64,000 nt of DNA from Ypsolopha sequella (GCA_934047225.1 OW204010.1:3004794-3068793); one strand, 5' to 3'. Shown: positions 31,524-41,491, counted from the first letter of the stretch. Numbers and translations are program-made. The notes: a model not told the origin generated them from the letters alone.

Positions 31524-33092
31524 TCACTGTTGCCTACCTACCCGAGACCTACTTGGCGATCGCGATTGAGTGGGCGGGTTGGGACGAGACGTGTGTGCCT
31601 GTGTAGCATGTGCCGAATGGTGTTGAGGCTCATGCGCTGAGCGCTGTCTGGGCTGCTCACGTAGAGACGGAGGCAGCAAATGAGCAGATGAGCGTGTCGG
31701 AGACATGGCCCCATGGCGATGCAGTGAAGTGTGGTGGTCAGTCCGCCCACACTCCTTGCATGCACGTGTAGACCTGCACTCGTTCTCATAATGAGGACCC
31801 ATACAGCGCTGACAGCGGTTGCGCGCTTGAATAAAGTCCCAACGACCTTGAACTGGCTGGTTGTTGAACTCCGGGCAGGCGATGAGTTTGTGTCCCCTAT
31901 TCTTGCAGTATGGGCATGGCATACCACCAGTAGGGGAAGAAGGTTGAGCCGAATAATTTTGTTGGCGAGTGGGTGATGGGGATGTTTGGGCCGAGTAAAC
32001 TGGCGCTGTCGCAAATGCCAAAAATGGTTGACGAATAGAACGGGGGGAGCGATTGTCCTGCCGAGGAGCCATGGGGCGGAACTCTTGATGAGCCTGGGAA
32101 GGCTGACGTGGAGTACCTCGAGTGGGCTGAACCAGCTGATTGAGCTGAGTGAGCCTTTCTGAAGGGCCAAGCCGTGCAGAAGAAGGAGCAACCTGTGACG
32201 CAAGGGACGACGACTCATTCTCCTTGCAGCGTGCGTGCTCTTCCAAGAACTCAATGAGGTTCTTGAGCGTGGGCAGAGTTGCGCGAGATCCGTACTTCCG
32301 CTCGAAAAGAGTGCGGAGCTCGCCTTGTAGTTTTCGCACCACCATGGACACGAAAACATAGTCAGAATCCTTCATGGGCAGATCAAGATTGCGGAGAGCG
32401 CTTTGCGCTGAGATAAGCGGAATTAAAAACGATGTGCGGATATCCGAGCGCATGTGGATGTGCGGAAGGTTCATTATAATGTCCACAAATCGGTCAATGA
32501 GTACGCGACGATTGTCGTAGCGCTTGGTGAGAATTTCCATGGCTATGGGATAATTCTCGTTGGTAGGGTAGAGGTGTTTCACCATTTCATGTGCCTCACC
32601 CTTTAGGGCGCCTAACAAATAATGCAGCTTGACAGCATCCGAGACTGTAGCCATCTCACTGATGAGGCTCCTAAAAACGGCAATAAACGAGGGCCATTCT
32701 TCAACGTTCGAGTTATACTCCGGAATAGGTATTTTTGGTAAAACACCAACGGGTGTACCTGAGCTGAGGGGTTGCGTCTTGTCCGGAAGAGCTGATTTTT
32801 CTTTTAATTTTTCGAATGCCACTAGGACAGCATCATAGTCACTAAGTGCCGACTGAAAATTTTTTGTGTAGGTTGCCTCAGTTTCGTCGGACAAATCCTC
32901 ATCGTCAAGGATTTCATAATACACGTCCTCTAACTTAGCTTTAACGTGTTGTATGTTTGCGTAACGAGCGGTGAAGTCCGCCACAGAATATGTTTTTCTG
33001 TCACCAGCTTCGACCGCCGCACCAATCTCCTTTAACAGAACTATCGCCTTTATGGCTTCACGAAAAATCGCGGCTTTTGATTTCGAAGGCAT
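31524..33092 (-). CDS. BEL/Pao Gag, intact, copy B
   Basis: A 522-residue uninterrupted Gag the same length as in copy A, with scattered substitutions. The DUF1759-like region and the zinc knuckles CPYCKNRGHKLIAC, CQRCMGPHYENEC and CKECGRTDHHTSLH are all kept. The start (MPSKSKAAIFREAIK) is the first ATG after the leader. The Pro/Ser-rich linker and SPSRSRVGRQQ tail are preserved. Particle formation is inferred from the family. The gene is intact although pol downstream is broken. Confidence 0.93.
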   Translation of the reverse strand: MPSKSKAAIFREAIKAIVLLKEIGAAVEAGDRKTYSVADFTARYANIQHVKAKLEDVYYEILDDEDLSDETEATYTKNFQSALSDYDAVLVAFEKLKEKSALPDKTQPLSSGTPVGVLPKIPIPEYNSNVEEWPSFIAVFRSLISEMATVSDAVKLHYLLGALKGEAHEMVKHLYPTNENYPIAMEILTKRYDNRRVLIDRFVDIIMNLPHIHMRSDIRTSFLIPLISAQSALRNLDLPMKDSDYVFVSMVVRKLQGELRTLFERKYGSRATLPTLKNLIEFLEEHARCKENESSSLASQVAPSSARLGPSERLTQLNQLVQPTRGTPRQPSQAHQEFRPMAPRQDNRSPRSIRQPFLAFATAPVYSAQTSPSPTRQQNYSAQPSSPTGGMPCPYCKNRGHKLIACPEFNNQPVQGRWDFIQARNRCQRCMGPHYENECRSTRACKECGRTDHHTSLHRHGAMSPTRSSAHLLPPSLREQPRQRSAHEPQHHSAHATQAHTSRPNPPTQSRSPSRSRVGRQQ

Positions 33093-34424
33093 CTTAATCT
33101 TGTTAAACTAGATGGTTGTTTACTTAGATAAAATACGCAACGAACTTGAGCTGAACTATAAGAGCGAGCGTACAACTGAAATAATTGATGAGATAGATGA
33201 ATAGAGCTGAGATACTTGCACGGATGAAGTAACAATGACTATGTTCAAACGGAACACGGAACTCTTAAATAAACACGACAGAGAAAAAAAAAATATATTT
33301 TTTTTTTAACAACCTGTATATGAGCTGATAAACCAACGTGGAACACCCTATATGTGTACCATAAACAATAAGAGCAGAGATGAGAAGAAAAAAAAATAAA
33401 AAAAAATTGTTTACTATATTTGTGCTATATGCACCCGGTTAAAGAGCAGGCAATAACACGAAAAAACTGTCCGGCAATCTATTACTGCGACACGAGATTA
33501 CCGTAACACAAAATATCGAAAAGGGCTGATGAACTTGTTCACTTTTATGTTATTTGCCTTGAAATCATGTGCCGAAAATACGCGTTAGTTCTTGCTTACA
33601 CGATAGTACATTTACAACAAAAACATCTACAACCGTTTTAGAGCAGTCGTGATAAGTTCTATTTATAGAACAAAATATCTACCTTCTTCTTTGAGTGCGT
33701 AAACAAACAAAGAATGTATTTACCTGGCCGAAATCGGTTCTAAATGAGTGGACAATCCAATGATGCAAATCAAGCTTTGGTAATACGTAACGTAATAACG
33801 TATGTATACGTGGGTTTTACGTATGTGCGTAACGTACGTAAATGCACGAAATAAAGCAAATTTATACTCGCACCAAAAAAATATCTCGCAAAATACGAAA
33901 ACTATCTTTGACAGTGGGTAGATTTACACCTCTCCGCGGGTAAAAATTGGGTAAAAATTGGTAAATTGGGTCGGGAATGTTGAGCAAAAAGCTGACTATG
34001 AGTTTAATTAATTTTACGTATGGGGTTTATAAGGGCTGATAATTAATCCCGGTGAGTGACGGGGGGGGTTTAATAAAGATATATAGTGGACTGTAACAAA
34101 CAATTGGGCTGAATGGATATAATTATATTATCTGAGCTGAATAATAATAATAAACGGGATGAAAGTGAGTTTATTCTGTGGCGGGGGGCGGGGGGGGCCG
34201 GTTCTATACAGATAAATGGAATTTTCTAGGCGGCGCGGACGCAGTAATCACCTACCCGAAACAGGTATTCTCGAGATCACAAAATGTTTTTTGCCGGAAA
34301 AAGGGCCGGGGAGGGGGCCAAAATATGTAACCGGGTGAAAATGGACTGTAAAATCGAGGGGAGTTGGTTCACTAACGGTTCGAAGGATCAAAAATTTTCG
34401 AAAACGGACTCGAAGGACCAGAAA
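33093..34424 (-). other. Leader of BEL copy B with a tRNA-Tyr-type primer-binding site
   Basis: A 1.3-kb gene-free leader. Inside the 5' LTR edge, after a three-base spacer, the sense strand reads TGGTCCTTCGAGTCCG. Its first 11 bases are complementary to the 3' end expected of eukaryotic tRNA-Tyr (…TCGAAGGACCA). An A/T homopolymer junction lies at 33283-33309 and a G-rich run near 34180-34200. Confidence 0.7.
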
Positions 34425-34822
34425 TGTAACCGCGAGGTTACAGGAATGCAGAGCTGATGGGATTTGAGGAAAATGGATGAGTTGACTCGGGAGAATTGTG
34501 GAAGAAACGTGAGTGAACTAACCTTTGTTCTGGATGGTTGCCGGCGAATGTGCCGCGTGGCGTCCCTCCTTGTCGGGCTGATTGAGCTGGCGCCTTGGGC
34601 AGGGATGAGCAGGAAGTCTTGGTTGGAGTAATGAACACGACACTGGTATGAGCACAAGGTACGCGAGATTTCGGCGTGTCGGCGGCGCGAGTGTGTGCAC
34701 ACGTGTGTTTCGGGAGACGTCTACCGCGGAACAGAGCGAGCGCTGGCGCACGAGTCGACTTGGCGCCAGGCGCTGTGTTGCAAAATTACTCATCCGAATG
34801 CGTCACGCTGGTGGCGTGAACA
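34425..34822 (-). repeat. 5' LTR of BEL copy B
   Basis: 398 bp, sense-strand start TGTTCACGCC and end GGTTACA. It is followed by the ATAAT duplication at 34823-34827. Confidence 0.92.
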
Positions 34823-35006
34823 ATAATATTTGGTAAATGTTTTTACACTTCTCCAGTTTCCTTTATCAAGAATTTCTTGTACTGGTCTTTCTTCTAACCA
34901 CCTTCTAGAAGCCACTGCAGATCTTATACTCCCCGGAGGTGCATCTATCTTTGCTTCCTTAAGGATGGTTCTTATCCAACCTGCTATCAAATTTCGAGTA
35001 GCTTAC
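34823..35006 (-). pseudogene. DIRS-B tyrosine recombinase, catalytic C-terminal part
   Basis: Minus-strand frame with IAGWIRTILKEAKIDAPPG, SIRSAVASRRWLEE, ILDKGNWRSVKTFTKYY. The last Tyr pair falls where the nucleophile of a tyrosine recombinase is expected, and GNW occupies the position of the His/Trp box. The usual His-x-x-Arg is reduced to SAVASRR, so a catalytic His may be missing or the family may differ. It is interrupted by BEL copy B on the left and a solo LTR on the right. Confidence 0.72.
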
Positions 35007-35367
35007 TGTTCACGCCACAAGCGTGACGCATGCGCATGGGTAATCTCCCAACACAGCGCCTGGCGCCAAAGGACTCGCGCGCCGGCGCTTGCTTCTCTTC
35101 CGCGCCAGACGTCTATCGAAACGCACGTGTGCACATTGTTCGCGCCGCGACACGCCGATAAATCTCGCTTACCTCGCGCTTATACCAGTGTCGTGTTCTC
35201 ATAATCCACCAACCAAGACCAGCTCGATCAGCCCAACAAGAAGGGACGCCACGAGGCGCATTCGCCGGCAACCATCCAGAACAAAGGTTAGTTCACTCAC
35301 GTTTTTTCCTGTCTGCTCATATCCTCAAATCCCATCTGCTCTGCATTTCATGTAACTACCGGTTACA
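35007..35367 (+). repeat. Solo LTR of the BEL A/B family, opposite orientation
   Basis: Starts TGTTCACGCCACAAGCG and ends CCGGTTACA, clearly the same LTR family as copies A and B but on the plus strand and more diverged. It is flanked by perfect CTTAC duplications (35002-35006 and 35368-35372), showing a former complete insertion reduced by LTR-LTR recombination. Confidence 0.93.
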
Positions 35368-36224
35368 CTTACTTTACTTCTCCTGTTACTGAAATGAACA
35401 AGCTTGATATTTTAGCTTCACTACGCCTTTCTTTTGTTAATATAATAAGCTGTTGGATGTGATACACAGGGCAGACATTTTTGTCTGAATGTTTAATTAA
35501 CTGCCAGCCCGATTGTCTGTATGTATCATTGTCTGTCTTGGATCCAAATTTAGGCCATAAAATAATTGAATCTGGGTTGATTACTATGTTTTCTTCTGCA
35601 ATGTCTAAAAGAGTCAAATCATGTATACGGTGGCCTGAAGCTAAGAGTAGTATAATGGCTGTGCGTCTAGCAAAATCAAACAGTGACTTGGAATTTGGAA
35701 TCTTCTGTAACCAATCTTAAAGTATTCCTGTATCCCATATAAGAGCTTTTTGAACTGGAGGTCTTGATGGAGGCTTTTAAAATTTGTACCTATGAAAAAT
35801 TTTTCTGATAATTTTTCAGATAGCACAGTTAGTCAAAATTGCTGATTTATGTAACAATATTGTGATATAAGCCAGCTTATCTTCTAAATATAGTTTGGCT
35901 AAAAACCTAGCCACATCTTTTCCATCTGGACTTTTATCCTCTATGTTATTACATTTACACCATCTGAGCCATCTTTTTATGGGAGCATTATAGGTCTTTA
36001 AGGTGGAGTCACGCCAACTGCTCTTTAATAGTTTCTTTTCTTCTAAATTCCAGTCAGTTATTTTTTCCTCCTACCCCCAACTTTCCAGGCCAGAAATGTT
36101 AATTTCTCTATCTGTTGAGGGCAACGGCCCGTTGTTCGGTCTATTAGAACTTTCTGTAAGTCCTCTATCTGTACTGGTTTTGCTAGGGCTCTTGTCTTCA
36201 GATCTGCTGTACAAAAGCACTGAT
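35368..36224 (-). pseudogene. DIRS-B tyrosine recombinase, N-terminal and central parts
   Basis: Minus-strand pieces in several frames. Near 36060-36224 is a pre-domain with KVLIDRTTGRCPQQIEKLTF. At 35880-36000 is the core-binding helix region (KTYNAPIKRWLRWCKCNN). At 35641-35826 lies the strip FKKLLYGIQEYFKIGYRRF. At 35369-35617 lies the central segment (DSIILWPKFGSKTDNDTYRQ, then CPVYHIQQLIILTKERR). The layout follows recombinases of insect DIRS-like elements. Stops and frameshifts separate the pieces, and the LINE fragment replaces sequence upstream. Confidence 0.7.
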
Positions 36225-37518
36225 TTTGTACATGTATTTCGTGCGGATCGAAGTTCACGCGGCGGAGGCGTGTTGGCCCTTTGCTCGAGTCAACTTCGTG
36301 TGCGCGCGCGACCGGACTTGCAGCGCGACCATCTCGGAGTGGAGTGCATGTGGCTTTCTGTTGATAGTCGCTCGACCGGTTCACAACGAGATCTCCATAT
36401 AGCCCTAGTTTACATGCCGCCCGATCGCCAAGACAAACCTCACATACCAAAACTATCACAACGTGTAAGTACACTTACTGACTGGATTGTTGAAGTTGTT
36501 GCCTCTTGTCCAGATGATTACTTTCTTTTGGCAGGGGATTTTAACCTTAACTTCGTACGGTGGGATTCAGAATCTCCTACTTATTTGAAAAAGGTAAATA
36601 TTGACCTTCAAAATTCAGCTTCTAATTTGTTTTATCATGTTAATTATTTAGGTTTTAATCAGTACAACAAATTTAAAAGCAGAGCTAGTAATACACTTGA
36701 CCTTGTATTTTCAAACTTCTTTTTGAGACTGTCTGAGTGTCCTGATCCCTTAGTGAAAGAGGACATTAATTTTCACTCTACACTCAGTATGGATGCGGTT
36801 GATATTGTATTGTCCCCACTCCCAAAAGTACCTCGCCGTAAATACCAGTTTAGGAAAGGCAATTTTAGTAATATTAATAAGGAATTTGAAAGCAGGGATT
36901 GGTTTGATATTTTGTCGACCGGTTCAGTAGATGACGCTGTTTCGGCCTTTTATACAATAATTTTCGAGGTAATCGAAAAACATGTTCCTCAAGCGATCGT
37001 CAATACTTCGAACCGATATCCGATCTGGTATAGCCGTGCCCTCATCAATATTATCAAAGAAAAAAGCAAAGCTCACAAGCATTGGAAACGCTTTAAAAAT
37101 CCAATTGACTATGAAGCGTTTTCTCTTCTTAGAGCTAGGCAAAAAGCTTTACAAGATGATTGTTATTCTGCATTCATTAAAAGTACACAGGAGCTTATTA
37201 GGAAAAATCCAAAGTATTTCTGGTCTTACATTAAAACTAAGCGTAGTTCAAACTCAGGTTATCCAAGTTCCATGATCGCGGATGATAGGCACTTAACAAA
37301 TGAAGAGGAGATTTGTGAGGGTTTCAGTAACTTTTTTGAAAGGATGTTTAAAAAAACCGGAAGTCAATTATCAACACGAAACTAACAATGAAACTAATTT
37401 CATTAATACCATATCAACCTGCAACATTACAAAAGACTGCGTCCTAAAATTACTATTGAAGCTTGATGTCACAAAGGGAGCAGGTACTGACAGTTTACCC
37501 CCATATTTCAAAGTAAAA
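36225..37518 (+). pseudogene. Internal fragment of a Jockey/CR1-like LINE ORF2 (endonuclease to RT start)
   Basis: Plus-strand coding that begins inside an APE-type endonuclease domain (RGGGVLALCSSQL, then YFLLAGDFNLNFVRW with the catalytic GDFN motif, then SNTLDLVFSN). It continues through the linker (KAHKHWKRFKNPIDYEAF) to the RT start (LDVTKGAGTDSLPPYF), with a frameshift near 37375. It stops at about 37518 where DIRS-B sequence resumes on the other strand. There is no 3' end or poly-A, which is odd for a target-primed LINE insertion, and the DIRS-B RNase H region opposite it is missing. Confidence 0.85.
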
Positions 37519-38554
37519 TGCGCAAAAAAGGGCTTAGGAACACTTAAGCCCTGCAACAAAGCAAACGGCCGTTTGGTATGGCATAGTTCGCGAAATTCAG
37601 AAGACCTAATATTCTTTGCATTTCTCGCAAAGAGCAGCTGTTTTTCTCCAAGGCTTGGGTGAGAAAATTCTTTATAGTTGTAACCTTCTTGGGTGGGAGC
37701 ATTATCGTACTGTTCTGAGTATTCCACAGCAGTCCTAAATATTCCAGGCACTGTGTTGGTTCCACTACAGTCTTTTGTGCATTTACGTGCCAACCCACTG
37801 ATTTTAATACTGTCAGTGTTTCCGCTACCTGAGCAATAAGAGTTGTTTAATCCTGGTTGGCTAATAGGTAATCGTCTAAAAAGACTATCACTCGCACACC
37901 TCTTGCTCGAAGGGTTTCCGCAACCCAGTTCGATACGGCAGTGAAGGTCTTGGGTGCCGATAAAAGGCCGAAAGGTAGGGATGTTAACTGCAATACCTCT
38001 TGCTGGTATATGATGCGTAGAAACCGTCTGTGGCTCTCTGAAGTTGGCAAATGAAAGTAGGCTTGGTAGATATCTATTTTCACCATCCAATCCTGGTCTT
38101 GTAAAAAGTCTGGTACATCCATTTGAGATATCAGGTGGAAATGGCTTGAAGAAACATGCAAGTTGAGAGTCCTGAGGTCAAAAACAGGGCGTGTCCCCCC
38201 GTCGGACTTCTTTACAAAAAACATCTTCGAGTGGAAGCCTGAATTGAGAATTGGAGGTCTCTCTAAAATCTGTTTTTGTTTTAATTCTCTTATAATCTCT
38301 GACATTTCCAAGGAAACTGGGTTTGCGAACGTGTTTAAAATATTCCTGTATGGGAATTGTAGTGGGGGTCTTTCCTTGAAAGGTATTCGGCATTTTGTGA
38401 TGGTCATTATAAACTGGTTTGCACCTAGTTGATTCCAGAATTCTTCCTGATCCTTTAGACACCCCCCCCCCCGGAAGCTCACTCTTTGATTGTCACTTGT
38501 TCTTGTTATAATTTGTATTGGACTGATTTCCAATCTCTTTAAGGATGCGATCAC
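37519..38554 (-). pseudogene. DIRS-B reverse transcriptase, frameshifted
   Basis: RT of the DIRS/YR type. 37847-38554 carries GFHSKMFFVKKSDGGTRPVF, FDLRTLNLHV, DWMVKIDIYQAYFHLP, SLPFGLLSAPKTF and the intact active site VFLDDYLLA. A frameshift at about 37850 leads to 37544-37798, with GWHVNAQKTVVEPTQCLEYL and SLREMQRILGLLNF, the RT/RNase H connection. The RNase H core itself is absent, replaced by the LINE fragment. A run of 13 C residues near 38462-38474 lies within the frame. The RT would copy element RNA; this copy is broken. Confidence 0.85.
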
Positions 38555-39368
38555 GTCTTACCTCTATGCATTCAGCCCTTTTTTCACATATAATTTGCAT
38601 TGTCGCTTCTGAATTCTTATATGTCTCAGATCCTGGACCAAAGACGCTTGTAATCTTTTCAAATAATGAGTGTGTATTTAAGTTCTGTGGAGTTTCTGCG
38701 GCCCGGTCAACTAAGCTTTGTAATCCAGCTCTCATTAACTGCCGTTGTTCTAAAACAGCATTGGAGAGGCCTGCTAGAAATTGTTCAGTAGATGCTAGGT
38801 AATCTTTACTTTTATTAAAGTGACATAATTCATCATTTATCTTAAGTCCGACGAAACCTGGGGTAGCTGCATAACTTTGTAGGGCTTTCTTGTATCTGAT
38901 ACCCCTCCAAGCCTGCGAGTTGAACTGTTGTAACTTGGTAAGCTCCTCAAGTCTTTCCTCATTCGCCTGAAGCACAACCCTTCTCTCGTCGCAAACTACT
39001 CCTAACTGCCCTAATGAAACGCTTTTGGGAGAGGCTTGTAGAAGAGGGTTGCTAAGAAAGAGTGTGGAGCTAGAGCTAGGTACACTATTGTTATTTTGCA
39101 ATAGTGCTGGTAGTTGGGCCAGATAATTGGAAATATGACTGACCTGGTTGATCAGCGCGTCTACCAGAGGGTCCGAAGACGTTTCGGTACCTCTTGAAAG
39201 TTTTCGCCTCTTGTTAGGAGGCGGCGATGCTGTCCCTTCTTCGTCCTCGGAGGACAAAGAAGATGGACTAGAGTCGCTCGAAATTGTCGTCACCTGCTCT
39301 CCCTCTGGAGCAGTAGGATCTGACCTAGACTCACCCTGATCGTTTCCCTTCTCGCTCGTCTCCATCAC
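38493..39368 (-). CDS. DIRS-B Gag-like protein, intact
   Basis: A 291-residue frame just upstream of, and overlapping by about 60 bp, the RT frame. The N-terminus is Ser/Glu-rich and disordered (SSDSSPSSLSSEDEEG), followed by a basic patch (PPNKRRKLSRG) resembling a nuclear localisation signal and then a helical region (ISNYLAQLPALLQNNN, ERLEELTKLQQFNSQAW). A C-terminal helix (ICEKRAECIEVRRDRILKEI) precedes the end. Position, size and charge pattern fit the first ORF of DIRS-like elements; no zinc knuckle is seen. It is the only uninterrupted gene of DIRS-B. Confidence 0.75.
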   Translation of the reverse strand: MMETSEKGNDQGESRSDPTAPEGEQVTTISSDSSPSSLSSEDEEGTASPPPNKRRKLSRGTETSSDPLVDALINQVSHISNYLAQLPALLQNNNSVPSSSSTLFLSNPLLQASPKSVSLGQLGVVCDERRVVLQANEERLEELTKLQQFNSQAWRGIRYKKALQSYAATPGFVGLKINDELCHFNKSKDYLASTEQFLAGLSNAVLEQRQLMRAGLQSLVDRAAETPQNLNTHSLFEKITSVFGPGSETYKNSEATMQIICEKRAECIEVRRDRILKEIGNQSNTNYNKNK

Positions 39369-39464
39369 TCACAAAACACTGCTGTGAACTTTATTTTATC
39401 TGTTATTTTCCAAAATAAACACCAAAGAAAAAAAAACTTTTTTGTTTTACCGGCAAAATTCACA

Positions 39465-39643
39465 AACGCTATATGAAATTGATAGATGTCAGCACGCTTT
39501 TCTACATAGAAGGTGGTGCTTCCTGGTGAGGGATAAAGGTAACTTACACAGAACCAAAAGGAAAAATGGTAAGTGGACCACAGATAACACAATTCACAAA
39601 TAGCTTTCTTCATTAACTTGCTGTGGGTTTTAGAGAGACACAT
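39465..39643 (+). repeat. Right inverted terminal repeat of DIRS-B
   Basis: Reverse complement of about 26492-26655, ending CTTGCTGTGGGTTTTAGAGA and then an end-specific ACACATAATA. The gag start lies about 100 bp inside it. Confidence 0.8.
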
Positions 39644-40324
39644 AATAAGCTTTTATAAATACGTAAATCATCATCAGTGACTAAGCTCAAATCGTGTTTC
39701 ATTGTGAACAAAAGGTCAATCAGTCCAGGAGTTGTCTTTATTGAACGTCCTGCTACTGTTATCATATCATCGGATACAAATACACGTGATGATCTCATCA
39801 TAAATTTTCCACGTTCATTTCTCCATAACGGACATCTTGGTAAGCGTCCAATGATTGGTTCCAGGGTAGAGAATTAATGTTACAAGTTGCATTAGTCTCA
39901 ATAGTTTTATATGACACATTGCCTAAATCTACCTCATCATCATTCCTGCAGCTTGCAGATGAATTGATGACGTTATATTTTTCACTATTTTTATCATCAT
40001 CACTGCTTGATGCAGAGTGTGAGCTTTAGGCTCAATCGTTTTTCTTTTCTTGAAATTGTTAGTTAACATGTTGTTATCATCATCAGAATATGGAAAATCT
40101 AGCTTTTTCTTTATACGATTCCAGGGTGAAATAATCTCATCTTCAGAATGAGTTTCATCGTTGTGATTTTTTTGTTTGGCAATTTGATTCAATGGCTCCG
40201 TTAAGGATTTAAACACTGATTCAAGAATGCTTTCCTTATCACTTTTGATATTTTTTAGTAATTTGACTTTCTTTTTAACAGCTTCAGCAGATCTAATAAT
40301 TTCTTGTTTTAAGGTTTTTTTCAT
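39644..40324 (-). pseudogene. N-terminal half of the split DNA-virus/Polinton-like gene
   Basis: Starts at 40324 with a Lys-rich helical N-terminus (MKKTLKQEIIRSAEAVKKK) and an acidic, disordered middle. A frameshift near 40010 and a Met/Ile/His-rich out-of-frame tail follow. The next recognisable strip, in another frame (39644-39801), contains RSIKTTPGLIDLLF and DDDLRIYKSLL, after which DIRS-B begins. The C-terminal half resumes at 26449. Family resemblance is to DUF8207-type proteins of unknown function found near packaging-ATPase-like genes. The gene is dead through frameshift, stops and insertion. It is described only as remnants. Confidence 0.65.
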
Positions 40325-40393
40325 GTTAAACTTTACGAAACGAGAACCTGTTGTTCATAAATCTTAGCTTGTAATAAAGTTAATAAACGATGT

Positions 40394-40723
40394 TTAATGG
40401 AATTTTTGAAATGACACGTTTGGAACCATCTCTAAGACTTTTTCCAAAAATATGTAGGTGGCTTGAAATAAAGTTTTAGAATAGATATATATATTTTTAT
40501 ACCGCAACCCGTTCTTATGTAAAAGAAGACCTATAACTAAATTAGTCTTTCCACAGTTTGATGGGCCATATACAATGCAGCGTATTGTGTTTGGTAAAAA
40601 TATCTCATGACGTGAAACAGGCTTTTGAGTGTTGATGAGAATTTTTTCTAATTTCAGTGAGCATTTTTGTTTGCGAAATTTCAATGTCATCGGTATTTTG
40701 TATTTGTTTACGCGTACAGACAA
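40394..40723 (-). pseudogene. Truncated packaging-ATPase-like (A32/FtsK-HerA type) gene, viral or Polinton-like
   Basis: A 109-residue frame holding IRCIVYGPSNCGKTNLVIGL, a clear Walker A (P-loop) motif, followed by the strand and helix KNIYIYSKTLFQATYIFLEK. This arrangement matches the N-terminal third of FtsK/HerA-type DNA-packaging ATPases of eukaryotic DNA viruses and Polinton/Maverick elements, which pump DNA into capsids. The Walker B and arginine-finger portions are missing; the frame stops only 70 bp before the next remnant gene. Same strand and tight spacing with 39644-40324 suggest one viral transcription unit. The exact virus group cannot be determined here. Confidence 0.62.
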
Positions 40724-41328
40724 GATTCATGTATTTCATATAAAAACTGTTAACAGAATGAAAAAAATATCTTAAGATCAATTGTTATATACTTCTCAGT
40801 AAACAAAATAATTAATAAAATATACGACCCAGCATGCCCAATCGCAATAAACACATATTTTACATTAAATTAAAATAAATTATCTAGCCTTCTCAATAAT
40901 ATTACTACTTCTAACAAATAATTTTGCTGGTACTAAGCTATCTGAAACCTGATACGAGCTATGTCATTGTCTTGTAAAACAACGACGTGAATTCTTTTAT
41001 TAAAAAGGATACAAATTAAATCGTCGATAATTATAAACCGATAAATACATTTATTTGTGTTCATTATATTTCTATATTAATATTAATTATACGAATTAAT
41101 CTAAAGAACAGTTCAACTTATATTTCATTTGCGTCAAGACGACGACGACGAGCGGTTCAACTTTTTTCAAAACGACTTTTAAACTACAAACATTTATCAT
41201 GTTTAGTATTTTTTTATATTGTACACCAGTATAAATTACGATTTTCCTTCGCACTGCGTTTAAAAATTGAGAGCACGTGTACTCGTTGTCTCGCACGAAA
41301 AATAAACGAGGACCTGTCATGGCCGCGC
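40724..41328. other. AT-rich spacer, no gene recognised
   Basis: A minus-strand 74-codon frame at 41096-41320 has no recognisable domain and is not credited. The spacer ends with GCGC (41325-41328), the left target-site copy of the gypsy element. Confidence 0.45.
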
Positions 41329-41491
41329 TGAATTGAAAGACAAAAGTAATTCAGTAATTTACGTATATTGTCCGAAATAGAATGCCCATCTGATCTACAG
41401 TGATCGTTCCTATATATGATCTTACACTATCCTTACATGGCTAACGCATACAATATTAGTACACTTATTGGTGTGCTCTACGCACACTACA
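41329..41491 (-). repeat. 3' LTR of the young gypsy element
   Basis: Sense strand begins TGTAGTGTGCG and ends TTTCAATTCA. Contains ATATATAGG, a TATA-box-like sequence about 70 bp from the 3' edge. Identical to 47158-47320. Confidence 0.95.

Larger units (their letters stand above)
27076..34822 (-). mobile_element. BEL/Pao retrotransposon copy B, structurally complete
   Basis: A 7,747-bp minus-strand element with both LTRs, leader, gag and pol, bounded by a 5-bp duplication. It is closely related to copy A but lacks the DIRS insertion and carries different inactivating mutations. It lies within the recombinase gene of DIRS-B, and that reading frame continues on both sides, so it is younger than DIRS-B. 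Confidence 0.95.
26450..39643 (-). mobile_element. Second DIRS-like retroelement (DIRS-B), carrying three nested insertions
   Basis: Minus-strand order: right terminal repeat (about 39465-39643), gag, RT, tyrosine recombinase, internal complementary region (26686-26760), left terminal repeat (26459-26655). Inserted within it are BEL copy B, a solo BEL LTR and a LINE fragment, which together account for about 9.4 of 13.2 kb. It splits a viral-like gene. No target-site duplication is evident, as expected. The element family is different from DIRS-A: gag, RT and recombinase are only distantly similar. Confidence 0.82.

Noticed and set aside
41096..41320. 74-codon minus-strand ORF next to the gypsy 3' LTR
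   Set aside because: No recognisable domain, acceptable only by length; could be flank of the viral-like remnant but nothing supports it.
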